This document shows, piece by piece, positions 1-7,898 of a stretch of 64,000 nucleotides of DNA. Under the pieces are notes generated by a model. That model searched no databases and was not told the origin of the DNA. It saw only the letters and a program-made list of their open reading frames with translations. Made by a program: the position numbers and the translations under genes. Position 1 is the first letter of the stretch; each line of letters begins with the position of its first letter. Where the stretch lies: contig NZ_QMHN01000004.1 in the NCBI RefSeq assembly GCF_003313385.1, forward strand, positions 188,531 to 252,530, written 5' to 3'. Origin of the DNA: Pedobacter chitinilyticus (GTDB lineage: Bacteria; Bacteroidota; Bacteroidia; Sphingobacteriales; Sphingobacteriaceae).

Positions 1-614
1 AGTTCTTTAGGGCCATGGGCGCCTAGTACTAAAGTTTTTTCAATATCAGCCGTACGGCTAGGTCCTGTAATGGTGCTGACCATGGATGGGATTTGATGCC
101 CATATTTGGTTTTTAACAATTGGAAAGCATCTTTTAGGTCTAAAACCAACTGTCCCGTTCTGGCAATTACGATATGATGGTGAGGGAAAATACTTAACCT
201 TCTGCCTGCTGCATTTTGATTGCTTACCATAACCGAACCATTCCTGGCAATAAGCGCTTCACACATGGTGATGCCCACTTCTGCTTGCTCAAAATCCTTG
301 TCGGTTTGGTAAAAAGGAAACTCGTAATTGCTCAGCAGTGCCTGTAGCTCGGGCTCCCAGCAGTAAATTTTTCGCCATTTAAATTGGTCGGCAAGCACCA
401 GAATGTTTTCAATGAAATCAACACCGTTTTCACAAAAGATGAAATTACCAGAAACGGCTCCCAATTGTTCGGCAAATAAGATTTCTAACTCTTCTTCATT
501 TTGCTGATATAACGGCGTCTCTTCCAGATGAGGATAGGGATTATCTCGTTTTTCGAGCAGCGCCTTCCTAATCTTTTTGAGCATAAGCTCTTTTGGGGTA
601 ATATTATCTTTCAT
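1..614 (-). CDS. LUD-domain protein (LutC/YkgG family), 3' end cut by window edge
   Basis: From the ATG at 614 the minus strand is open to the window edge (204 whole codons). The product starts MKDNITPKELMLKKIRKALL and carries the features of LUD proteins: a GAHGPKEL stretch right at the edge, an ITGPSRTADIEKTLV segment shortly before it, and a MCEALIARNGSV segment in the middle. The family includes LutC, part of the iron-sulfur lactate-oxidation complex, but lone LUD proteins of this type have no settled role. The GPKEL ending lies close to the usual C terminus, so only a short tail is probably missing. A terminator hairpin (638-670) separates it from ftsH upstream. Family call is firm; function is uncertain. 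Confidence 0.8.
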   Translation of the reverse strand, partial: MKDNITPKELMLKKIRKALLEKRDNPYPHLEETPLYQQNEEELEILFAEQLGAVSGNFIFCENGVDFIENILVLADQFKWRKIYCWEPELQALLSNYEFPFYQTDKDFEQAEVGITMCEALIARNGSVMVSNQNAAGRRLSIFPHHHIVIARTGQLVLDLKDAFQLLKTKYGHQIPSMVSTITGPSRTADIEKTLVLGAHGPKE

Positions 615-637
615 CAACGGACTGATTTAAAAACAAA

Positions 638-670
638 AATAGGCAAGCTTATGATAAAAGCCTGCCTATT
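638..670 (-). terminator. Rho-independent terminator of ftsH
   Basis: Arms AATAGGCA (638-645) and TGCCTATT (663-670) pair perfectly, with an extra AAGCTT/AAAGC pairing inside. On the minus strand the hairpin is followed by a T-rich run, as expected for termination after the ftsH stop at 690. Confidence 0.75.
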
Positions 671-689
671 TCTTATTAAAAATTAAATC

Positions 690-2789
690 TTATTTGCTTT
701 CTTCTGTTGGATTAATGATGGTAGCACTTTCATCGGTTTGTTCCGTATGGTTTACTACAATTTCCTCTGGTTTGGGCTCAATCACCGTTGCTCCGTTTAC
801 AAATTCGTCATAAGTAGTACGGCTGTCAAACGGACGTTTGCCCAAGAGCTCTTCTAAATCTGTTTGGAATAAGATTTCTTTTTCCAATAGTTTCTGAGCA
901 AGTTTCTCTAAACCTTCTTGGTTCGCAATCAACAATTGTTTCGTACGATCATAAACTTCGTTGGTTAAGTTACGTACCTCAATGTCAATCATTTCTGCAG
1001 TCCTATCAGAATAAGGTTTGTCAAAATTGTATTCGTTATGCGGATCGTAGAAAGATACGTTACCTACATTTTTGTTCATACCGTAAATCTTCACCATGCC
1101 GTAAGCAATACGGGTAATGTGCTCCAAATCGCTTAATGCACCAGTTGAAATTTTATTGAAGATGATATCCTCAGCAACTCTTCCGCCCATGGTCATGCAC
1201 ATATCGTCCATTAACTGTTCAGTGGTATATAAGAACTGCTCTTTTGGCAGATATTGTGCGTAACCTAATGCCGCAACGCCACGAGGAACAATAGATACCT
1301 TTACCAATGGATTGGCGTGCTCTAAGAACCAGCCTGCAATGGCGTGACCAGCTTCGTGGTAAGCCACAATTTTCTTTTCTTCTGGAGAGATAATCTTGTT
1401 TTTCTTCTCTAAACCTCCAATCACACGGTCAATTGCATCTTGGAAATCTTGCATATCTACCATCTCTTTATTGCGACGAGCAGCAATTAATGCAGCTTCG
1501 TTACATACATTGGCAATTTCTGCACCTGCAAAACCTGGTGTTTGAGCCGATAGTTTTTTGGCTTCTACATCAGGAGCAGTTTTAATAGGCTTTAAGTGTA
1601 CTTTGAAAATTTGTTCACGGCCCACCAAGTCAGGTTTGTCAATAGAAATCTGTCTATCAAAACGACCTGGGCGCATTAAAGCCGAGTCTAATACATCAGG
1701 ACGGTTGGTTGCTGCTAGGATAATGATACCTGAATCGGTTCCAAAACCATCCATTTCTACTAGTAATTGGTTAAGGGTGTTTTCACGCTCATCATTACCG
1801 CCCATCACACTACCTTTACCACGAGCACGTCCAATGGCATCAATCTCATCAATAAAAATGATACAAGGTGCTTTATCTTTAGCTTGTTTAAACAAATCAC
1901 GTACTCTGGAAGCACCAACACCAACAAACATTTCCACAAAATCAGAACCTGATAAAGAGAAAAATGGTACTTGCGCTTCGCCTGCTACGGCTTTTGCCAA
2001 TAAGGTTTTACCTGTACCAGGTGAACCTACCAATAGTGCTCCTTTAGGGATTTTACCACCTAAATTAGTGTATTTCTTAGGGTTTTTAAGGAAATCTACA
2101 ATTTCCATTACCTCTGTTTTTGCTTCTTCTAAACCTGCAACATCGTTAAAAGTGATATTCACTTGGCTCTCTTTATCGAATAAAGTTGCCTTTGATTTAC
2201 CAATGTTGAAGATTTGGCCGCCACCGCCGCCACCGCCACCGCTCATGCGGCGCATCATGAAGATCCAAAGACCGGCGAACAATAACAATGGCAATATCAC
2301 TTGAACGAAAATACCTGTCCATGCACTAGATTTAGAGATGGTTTCTACAGGGATTTGGTTTTCAGCAGGAACATTGGCTTGTGATTTTTCCAATTGTTTG
2401 CTCAAAATTTCAGGAGATGGCGCATTGAAGGTAACCATAGGTCCCGTATCACGACCAAAACTACTTCTGTTTTTATATTTTTTGTATTTAGGATCTTCTT
2501 TTTTGCTGTCCTTAATGTAAACTTCGGCCTTTACAATATCGTCGGCCTTATAGGTTACAATCTTTTGTACATCCCCAGGGATTAGCATTTCTTGCTCAAA
2601 AGTTTTGTAGGATATTTGTTGTGCATTGTCTGAGCTAAACAAAAACTGAATAGCTAGCAGACCAATAATGATCGCCGCATAAACCCAAAATATATTGAAT
2701 TTTGGAGCTTTTTGAGGGCGTTTAGGGATATTTGGCATTCGCTTTCCAGGTTTGTTGGGCTTATCGTTTGAATTATTTTCTTGTTTCAT
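690..2789 (-). CDS. ftsH: ATP-dependent zinc metalloprotease FtsH
   Basis: Membrane-anchored AAA+ protease that unfolds and degrades membrane and short-lived cytosolic proteins as a hexamer. In the 699 aa: membrane helix about 33-51, periplasmic domain about 52-158, second helix about 160-179, a run of eight glycines at 184-191, Walker A GSPGTGKT at about 255-262, Walker B IIFIDEID at about 310-317, second region of homology around ATNRPDVLDSALMRPGRFDR, and zinc motif HEAGH at about 478-482 in the M41 peptidase domain. The second Walker A residue is Ser where many homologues have Pro. Length is normal for Bacteroidota. It follows rsfS by 24 bp on the same strand, so the two are probably co-transcribed, ending at the hairpin 638-670. 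Confidence 0.97.
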   Translation of the reverse strand: MKQENNSNDKPNKPGKRMPNIPKRPQKAPKFNIFWVYAAIIIGLLAIQFLFSSDNAQQISYKTFEQEMLIPGDVQKIVTYKADDIVKAEVYIKDSKKEDPKYKKYKNRSSFGRDTGPMVTFNAPSPEILSKQLEKSQANVPAENQIPVETISKSSAWTGIFVQVILPLLLFAGLWIFMMRRMSGGGGGGGGQIFNIGKSKATLFDKESQVNITFNDVAGLEEAKTEVMEIVDFLKNPKKYTNLGGKIPKGALLVGSPGTGKTLLAKAVAGEAQVPFFSLSGSDFVEMFVGVGASRVRDLFKQAKDKAPCIIFIDEIDAIGRARGKGSVMGGNDERENTLNQLLVEMDGFGTDSGIIILAATNRPDVLDSALMRPGRFDRQISIDKPDLVGREQIFKVHLKPIKTAPDVEAKKLSAQTPGFAGAEIANVCNEAALIAARRNKEMVDMQDFQDAIDRVIGGLEKKNKIISPEEKKIVAYHEAGHAIAGWFLEHANPLVKVSIVPRGVAALGYAQYLPKEQFLYTTEQLMDDMCMTMGGRVAEDIIFNKISTGALSDLEHITRIAYGMVKIYGMNKNVGNVSFYDPHNEYNFDKPYSDRTAEMIDIEVRNLTNEVYDRTKQLLIANQEGLEKLAQKLLEKEILFQTDLEELLGKRPFDSRTTYDEFVNGATVIEPKPEEIVVNHTEQTDESATIINPTEESK

Positions 2790-2813
2790 GCTAGTAAAAT
2801 ATTGTTAAGAGGG

Positions 2814-3188
2814 TTATGCGCTTTTGTATGTGGTTGCTTCAGCGTCTCCCCATAAATCTTCTATTCCGTAAAAATCACGTTTCTCGGTTCTAAATATATG
2901 GACAACAATGTCAAGATAGTCTAAAATAATCCATTCTGCATTGTCTTGTCCTTCTTTTCTCCAAGGGTGGGATTGTGTTAATTTATAGATTTCATCTTCT
3001 ACACTATCGGCTATTGCTTTGACTTGGGTAGAAGAATCTGCATTGCAGATGACAAAATAGTCAGAAACTGAGCTGTTCAGTTCCCTTAAATCCAATCTCA
3101 CTATATCGCTTCCTTTTTTTTCTTGAATGCCTTGTACGGCTATTTCAGATAGGTATGTAGAAAGGTTTTCATTTTTCTTTTTTACCAT
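2814..3188 (-). CDS. rsfS: Ribosomal silencing factor RsfS
   Basis: 124-aa DUF143/Iojap protein. The family binds ribosomal protein L14 on the large subunit and blocks subunit joining in slow growth. Characteristic segments visible are DYFVICNADSSTQVKAIAD in the middle, then AEWIILDYLDIVVHIF and YGIEDLWGDA near the end. Length matches the family (about 105-130 aa). The gene lies 24 bp upstream of ftsH on the same strand and is divergent from birA, with 44 bp between start codons, so promoters for both must sit in that gap or inside the genes. Confidence 0.95.
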   Translation of the reverse strand: MVKKKNENLSTYLSEIAVQGIQEKKGSDIVRLDLRELNSSVSDYFVICNADSSTQVKAIADSVEDEIYKLTQSHPWRKEGQDNAEWIILDYLDIVVHIFRTEKRDFYGIEDLWGDAEATTYKSA

Positions 3189-3232
3189 TAAAAAAATTAA
3201 TTTTGGTCTTCAATAAATTATAAAATCAACAC

Positions 3233-4003
3233 TTGCAAAATAACACTTTTTCAACATTATTTGTTGGTCAAAATCTTATCAAATTATCAGCGGTTGATTC
3301 TACTAATAATTATTTAAAGAATTTAGCTTCAAATTCCGAGCCATTGCCCGAAGGAACTGTAATAATGGCAGACCATCAATATGCGGGTAGGGGGATGCAA
3401 GGTAACGTTTGGTTGGCACAGCCAGGTAAAAGCCTTACATTTAGTTTGTTGTTAAGGCCAACTTTTATCACGGCTGATCGACAGTTTGAATTGAATATGT
3501 TGGTCTCAGTGGCCGTAAACAATGTTTTGTCGAAGTATTTAAAAGACAGCCTTAGTATTAAGTGGCCAAACGATGTTTATGTGGGAAATCAGAAAATTGG
3601 TGGGGTGCTAATTGAGAATGTCATAGCTGGCAGTCAGTTAAAACAAAGCATTATTGGCATAGGAATAAACGTAAATCAGGGTGAATTTGAAGAAGAATTA
3701 GCAGGACGGCCAGTGTCTTTATCGCAAATTTTACATCAAAATGTGAATTTAATGGTGCTTTTAAATGAGATTTGTGTTCAAATTGAGCAACTTTATCTAA
3801 AACTGAAGCTTGGGAAAAGTACAAAACTTAGAGAGTTGTACGTTAATAACCTTTACCGCCTTCATAAGGTATCAACCTATGAGCAAAATGGTAGGGTATT
3901 TGAAGGAATAATAGAAGGAATCAGTGAAACTGGCTTATTAAGGCTCAGACCTTTGGGTGGAGAAACACTCGAATTTGGATTTAAAGAAGTTGCTTTTATT
4001 TAG
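3233..4003 (+). CDS. birA: Biotin-[acetyl-CoA-carboxylase] ligase
   Basis: Makes biotinyl-AMP and transfers biotin to the carrier domain of acetyl-CoA carboxylase. The 256-aa product has the ligase signature GRGMQGNVW near residue 53 (equivalent to GRGRRGRxW) and KWPNDVYVGNQKIGGVL, which contains the active-site Lys. There is no N-terminal helix-turn-helix, so it is a monofunctional ligase, not the E. coli-type repressor. The start is a TTG at 3233: the first in-frame ATG (in MADHQYAGRG) would remove the conserved DSTN substrate region. Divergent from rsfS. Confidence 0.93.
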   Translation: MQNNTFSTLFVGQNLIKLSAVDSTNNYLKNLASNSEPLPEGTVIMADHQYAGRGMQGNVWLAQPGKSLTFSLLLRPTFITADRQFELNMLVSVAVNNVLSKYLKDSLSIKWPNDVYVGNQKIGGVLIENVIAGSQLKQSIIGIGINVNQGEFEEELAGRPVSLSQILHQNVNLMVLLNEICVQIEQLYLKLKLGKSTKLRELYVNNLYRLHKVSTYEQNGRVFEGIIEGISETGLLRLRPLGGETLEFGFKEVAFI

Positions 4004-4053
4004 GAATATTAATGAAACATTGTAATTTTAACAAACTAACTTATAAAAAACAA

Positions 4054-4503
4054 ATGAAAAAAATCACCTTAGTTTTAGCGATGGTTGTAATGGCAACCGT
4101 TAGTGCATTTGCCCAACTAGAGAATCCAGTTAACTGGCAATATGCTGCGAAAAAGATTAACAAAAATGAAGCGGTGCTTTATATCAAAGCAACCATCGAT
4201 CCAAATTGGCACCTTTACTCTCAAAACCTTAAACCTGGAGGGCCAAACAAAACTGAGTTTACTTTCGTGAGTTCTAAAGATTTCTCATTGGTAGGAAAAA
4301 CTACTGAGCCTAAACCCATTACTAAATATGAAAAAGTATTTAAAATGGATGTAAGCTATTTTGAGGATCAAGTTGTTTTTCAGCAAAAAATAAAGCTGAA
4401 TAAAGCAACCACAACAGTAAAAGGTAAGGTTGAATTTATGGTGTGCGACGATAAGCAATGTTTACCGCCTAGCGAAGTGAGCTTTAGCATCCCCGTAAAA
4501 TAA
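4054..4503 (+). CDS. Secreted DsbD alpha-domain-like protein (first copy)
   Basis: 149 aa from the ATG at 4054. An in-frame ATG at 4012 exists, but the inner start gives a clean signal peptide (MKKITLVLAMVVMATVSAFA, then Q). The mature part resembles the N-terminal immunoglobulin-like domain of DsbD, which passes reducing equivalents to periplasmic partners: it has YIKATIDPNWHLYSQNL and, near the end, CDDKQCLPP, whose two cysteines are four residues apart. E. coli DsbD-alpha has an equivalent pair spaced by five. A paralog follows at 4558 and the DsbD core at 5077, which itself lacks this domain. Domain call is good; the electron-transfer role is inferred. Confidence 0.8.
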   Translation: MKKITLVLAMVVMATVSAFAQLENPVNWQYAAKKINKNEAVLYIKATIDPNWHLYSQNLKPGGPNKTEFTFVSSKDFSLVGKTTEPKPITKYEKVFKMDVSYFEDQVVFQQKIKLNKATTTVKGKVEFMVCDDKQCLPPSEVSFSIPVK

Positions 4504-4510
4504 TTAAATG

Positions 4511-4544
4511 AAATAAGGAATGCCAACGGTGTTCCTTATTTTTT
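4511..4544 (+). terminator. Terminator between the two DsbD-alpha-like genes
   Basis: Arms AAATAAGGAA (4511-4520) and TTCCTTATTT (4532-4541) followed by a T run. It lies 8 bp after the first DsbD-alpha-like stop and 14 bp before the next start, so the two paralogs may be expressed separately or with partial read-through. Confidence 0.75.
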
Positions 4545-4557
4545 ATCTAGTGCTATA

Positions 4558-5001
4558 ATGAAAACAAGATTATTCCTCTTTCTTTTATTAAGCAGTTTTT
4601 TTGCTCATGCGCAGTTGCTTGAACCAGTCAAATGGTCTTATCTGTCTAAAAAGATCAACAACAACGAAGCCGAAGTTTATATTAAAGCTAGCATTGCTCC
4701 TGGATGGCATATTTATGCGATGCAGTTTAACGAGCCACCAATGAGTACGAGTTTTCGTTTTACGCCATCTCCGTCATATGCTTTAATAGGTAAAGTTAGA
4801 GAGCCCAAATCTGTAGCGAAATACGATAAGAATTTCAAGAAGAACCTATATTTTTTTGAAAAAGAAGTGATTTTCACACAGAAGGTAAAATTGCTTAAAG
4901 GTAAGGGTTCAGTTAATGGCGTTTTGGAGTTTATGGCCTGCAATGATAAAAGTTGTCTTCCTGCGAAAGAGGTTTCTTTTCAGATTCCTGTTTCCCGTTA
5001 A
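4558..5001 (+). CDS. Secreted DsbD alpha-domain-like protein (second copy)
   Basis: 147 aa, signal peptide MKTRLFLFLLLSSFFAHAQ. It is clearly a paralog of the preceding gene: both share the order (L)EPVKWSYLSKKINNNEAEVYIKA-like start, PGWHIY, YDKNFKK and a terminal CNDKSCLPAKEVSF with two cysteines four apart. A stand-alone periplasmic reductase partner for the DsbD core at 5077 is the most likely role. The ATG at 4558 gives the signal peptide directly. The copies are diverged enough that different client proteins are possible. Confidence 0.78.
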   Translation: MKTRLFLFLLLSSFFAHAQLLEPVKWSYLSKKINNNEAEVYIKASIAPGWHIYAMQFNEPPMSTSFRFTPSPSYALIGKVREPKSVAKYDKNFKKNLYFFEKEVIFTQKVKLLKGKGSVNGVLEFMACNDKSCLPAKEVSFQIPVSR

Positions 5002-5076
5002 GCCCTTATACCCTATGCGTTGAGGTGATAAATAGAAAATTATCGCTAACTTCACGCTCACAACACAAACACACAA

Positions 5077-6786
5077 ATGAAAAAAACTAACTTATTATTG
5101 GTGCTTTTAATAGCGCTTTTTACCATCTTTTATTCCTCTGATGGCTATGCCCAGCAAGCCAAGGAAGACACGACTTCGGCCAGTGCAGATATTGGCGATC
5201 TTGAATTTACCACTATCGGCTCAAAAGAAGATAGTGTAGCGAACAACATTAAGCCCGATTCTTCAACTGCGGTGAATACTGCTACAGACACCACTAAAAA
5301 AGCGGCTGAAGCAGCTCCAGTTTCTTCTCAAAACAAAGAGAAAACACTTTGGCAAACATTTATTGAAGGACTTTTTGGAGGTTTCTTGGCCTTTTTAATG
5401 CCATGTATTTTTCCAATGGTTCCGCTAACGGTAAGTTATTTTACCAAGAGAGCAGGCAGCAAACAAAAAGGAATTGCTCAAGCCATTATTTATGGTTTGT
5501 CTATTATCGTAATTTATGTAGCCGTAGGTTTATTGATCACTATTTTATTCGGTTCGTCGAAACTAAACGAATTGAGTAGCAGTGGTATTTTTAATATCCT
5601 TTTCTTCCTTCTGCTGGTGGTTTTTGCCATGTCATTTTTTGGAGCTTTCGAAATTACCCTTCCAAGTTCCTTTGTCAATAAAATTGATCAAAAGGCAGAT
5701 AATAGTAGAGGATTGGGCGGGATTTTCTTTATGGCCGCTTCTTTGGCATTGGTTTCATTTTCATGTACAGGACCTATTATCGGAACATTATTGGTGCAAG
5801 CCAGTTCTAAAGGTGAAATTTTAGCGCCAGCGGTGGGTATGTTTGGTTTTGCGCTAGCATTAGCCTTGCCATTTACCTTGTCGGCAATTTTCCCAGGCTT
5901 CTTAAATAGCATGCCAAAATCAGGTGGTTGGTTAAACAGCGTGAAAGTTTGTTTGGGCTTTTTAGAATTAGCCTTGGCACTTAAATTTTTATCATCCGCA
6001 GATTTAGTTTGGCACTGGGAATGGTTTGACAGAGAAATATTCTTGGTATTGTGGATCGTGATATTTGCCATGATGGGCTTCTACCTGCTCGGTAAACTAA
6101 GGTTTTCGCACGATAGTAAATTAGAATACATCAGCGTTCCTCGGTTAGTGCTGGCCATTATATCTATTTCCTTTGCCGTTTATATGGTGCCTGGACTCTG
6201 GGGTGCACCTTTGAAAGTATTAAGTGGCTTAGCTCCACCAATGCACACTCAGGATTTTATCCTTAGCAATAACGAACATGCAGCACCCGCGGTGTCGTCA
6301 GACTTTCCTGCCAAAGTTAAATACGGAGAGGTACTTCCCGCACCACACGGTTTCAAAGTGTTTTTTGATTTAGATGAAGGGGTGGAGTACGCCAAGAAGG
6401 TAAATAAACCGATTATGCTCGACTTTACAGGATGGACATGTGTTAACTGTAGAAAAATGGAAGATGACATTTGGGTAGACCCAACGGTAGGAAATATCAT
6501 TCGTGATAAATATGTTTTGATCCAACTTTATGTGGATGAAAGAAAAGTAAAAATGCCCGCAGATAAAGTACATTATTCGAAATACCTAAAAGGAGATACA
6601 GATAATTTAGGTAGGTGGAACCAAGATTTTCAAGCCACTAAATATGGGGCTAATTCTCAGCCTTATTATGTGCTTGTAGATCATCAATTAAACCCATTGG
6701 TGCCAGCACAGGGTGCTATTTTCAATGCAAAGGAATATGCTGCTTTCTTGCAAAGTGGTGTAGATAAGTTTAACTTAGCCGAATGA
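5077..6786 (+). CDS. dsbD: DsbD-type thiol:disulfide interchange protein without alpha domain
   Basis: 569 aa. It moves electrons from cytoplasmic thioredoxin across the inner membrane to periplasmic proteins. Order: signal peptide ending YAQ (about 25), a Ser/Thr/Ala-rich linker to about 90, an eight-helix-type membrane core with the two key cysteines at about 110 (MPCIFPMVP) and 230 (SFSCTGP), then a C-terminal thioredoxin fold with WTCVNC (Cys at about 455 and 458). The usual N-terminal alpha domain is absent and replaced by the low-complexity linker; two separate alpha-like proteins are encoded immediately upstream. The stop overlaps the pfkA start by 4 bp, so the two are translationally coupled. 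Confidence 0.9.
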   Translation: MKKTNLLLVLLIALFTIFYSSDGYAQQAKEDTTSASADIGDLEFTTIGSKEDSVANNIKPDSSTAVNTATDTTKKAAEAAPVSSQNKEKTLWQTFIEGLFGGFLAFLMPCIFPMVPLTVSYFTKRAGSKQKGIAQAIIYGLSIIVIYVAVGLLITILFGSSKLNELSSSGIFNILFFLLLVVFAMSFFGAFEITLPSSFVNKIDQKADNSRGLGGIFFMAASLALVSFSCTGPIIGTLLVQASSKGEILAPAVGMFGFALALALPFTLSAIFPGFLNSMPKSGGWLNSVKVCLGFLELALALKFLSSADLVWHWEWFDREIFLVLWIVIFAMMGFYLLGKLRFSHDSKLEYISVPRLVLAIISISFAVYMVPGLWGAPLKVLSGLAPPMHTQDFILSNNEHAAPAVSSDFPAKVKYGEVLPAPHGFKVFFDLDEGVEYAKKVNKPIMLDFTGWTCVNCRKMEDDIWVDPTVGNIIRDKYVLIQLYVDERKVKMPADKVHYSKYLKGDTDNLGRWNQDFQATKYGANSQPYYVLVDHQLNPLVPAQGAIFNAKEYAAFLQSGVDKFNLAE

Positions 6787-7766
6787 GTAAGATACAAAAT
6801 ATAGGCGTGCTGACTTCTGGTGGTGATGCTCCTGGAATGAATGCCGCAATTAGAGCCGTAGTTAGAGGTAGTTTATATTACAAATTAAAAGTTACTGGTA
6901 TTTTAAGAGGCTATGATGGTTTAATCAATGCCGATTTTATGCCAATGGATGGTAAATCGGTAGCCAATATTATACAACGTGGGGGAACTATTTTAAAAAC
7001 CGCTCGTTGCGACGACTTTAGAACAGTGGAGGGAAGAGCAAAGGCCTATCAAAACTTGGTTGATAATGGTATTGATGCTTTGGTGGTGATTGGTGGTGAT
7101 GGTACTTTTACTGGGGCAGATATTTTCTCGCAAGAATATGACTTTCCCATTATCGGTTTACCAGGAACTATTGACAATGATTTGGAAGGTACAGATTTAA
7201 CCATCGGTTACGATACGGCTATTAATACTGTGGTTAATGCGGTTGATAAAATCAGAGATACTGCCGAATCACATGACAGATTGTTTATTGTGGAGGTAAT
7301 GGGTCGTGACTCTGGACTGATTGCTTTAAGAAGCGGGATTGGTGTAGGTGCAGAAGCGATTTTAATCCCAGAAGCCAAAACAACCGTTTCCGATTTGGTT
7401 TATCGCATAGAGCACGGACGTAAGGACAAGGCTTCTAAAATTATTGTAGTCGCCGAAGGTGATGAAGCTGGCGGTGCTTACAATGTTGGAGAAACTTTAA
7501 AGAAGAAATTTCCTCACCATGATATTCGTGTTTCGGTATTAGGCCATATCCAACGTGGGGGTAAGCCTAGTTGCATGGACAGGGTATTGGCTAGCCGTTT
7601 AGGTGTTGCTGCTGTAGAGGGTTTGCTTGAGGGGAAATCAAAGGTAATGGTTGGACAAATCAATAAAGAAATCGTATTTACGCCATTTGCTAAAGCCATT
7701 AAACATATTGACGCTGCGCAAATTACACCTGGGTGGTTGCGTTTGGCAGAGATTTTATCTCTATAA
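6783..7766 (+). CDS. pfkA: ATP-dependent 6-phosphofructokinase
   Basis: Phosphorylates fructose 6-phosphate in glycolysis. The 327-aa product carries the whole PfkA signature: LTSGGDAPGMNAAIRA near residue 10, GGDGTFTGA near 104, and PGTIDNDL at about 127-134 with the catalytic Asp at about 131. Gly at the GGDGT position favours ATP over pyrophosphate as donor. Length is typical of bacterial PfkA. It overlaps the dsbD stop by 4 bp (ATGA), an unusual operon partner with no obvious functional link. A strong terminator follows at 7792. Confidence 0.96.
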   Translation: MSKIQNIGVLTSGGDAPGMNAAIRAVVRGSLYYKLKVTGILRGYDGLINADFMPMDGKSVANIIQRGGTILKTARCDDFRTVEGRAKAYQNLVDNGIDALVVIGGDGTFTGADIFSQEYDFPIIGLPGTIDNDLEGTDLTIGYDTAINTVVNAVDKIRDTAESHDRLFIVEVMGRDSGLIALRSGIGVGAEAILIPEAKTTVSDLVYRIEHGRKDKASKIIVVAEGDEAGGAYNVGETLKKKFPHHDIRVSVLGHIQRGGKPSCMDRVLASRLGVAAVEGLLEGKSKVMVGQINKEIVFTPFAKAIKHIDAAQITPGWLRLAEILSL

Positions 7767-7791
7767 GTTCTTTTAGGAGCAAAGCATTTTA

Positions 7792-7815
7792 AAGCCAGCG
7801 AAAGCTGGCTTTTTT
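7792..7815 (+). terminator. Terminator of the dsbD-pfkA operon
   Basis: AAGCCAGC / GCTGGCTT stem closed by a GAAA tetraloop and followed by a run of T, 25 bp after the pfkA stop. Confidence 0.88.
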
Positions 7816-7898
7816 GTTGGTGTTGTAATGTATTAGGGTATAGATATTTGTAGAAATGATCGAGGTTTTATAACTTACCTTTGAAAAACATCTGCCTT

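Noticed and set aside
1558..2304. Long plus-strand open frame inside ftsH
   Set aside because: It lies antisense to a firmly identified gene, has no recognisable domain and low-complexity Pro-rich ends; a shadow frame.
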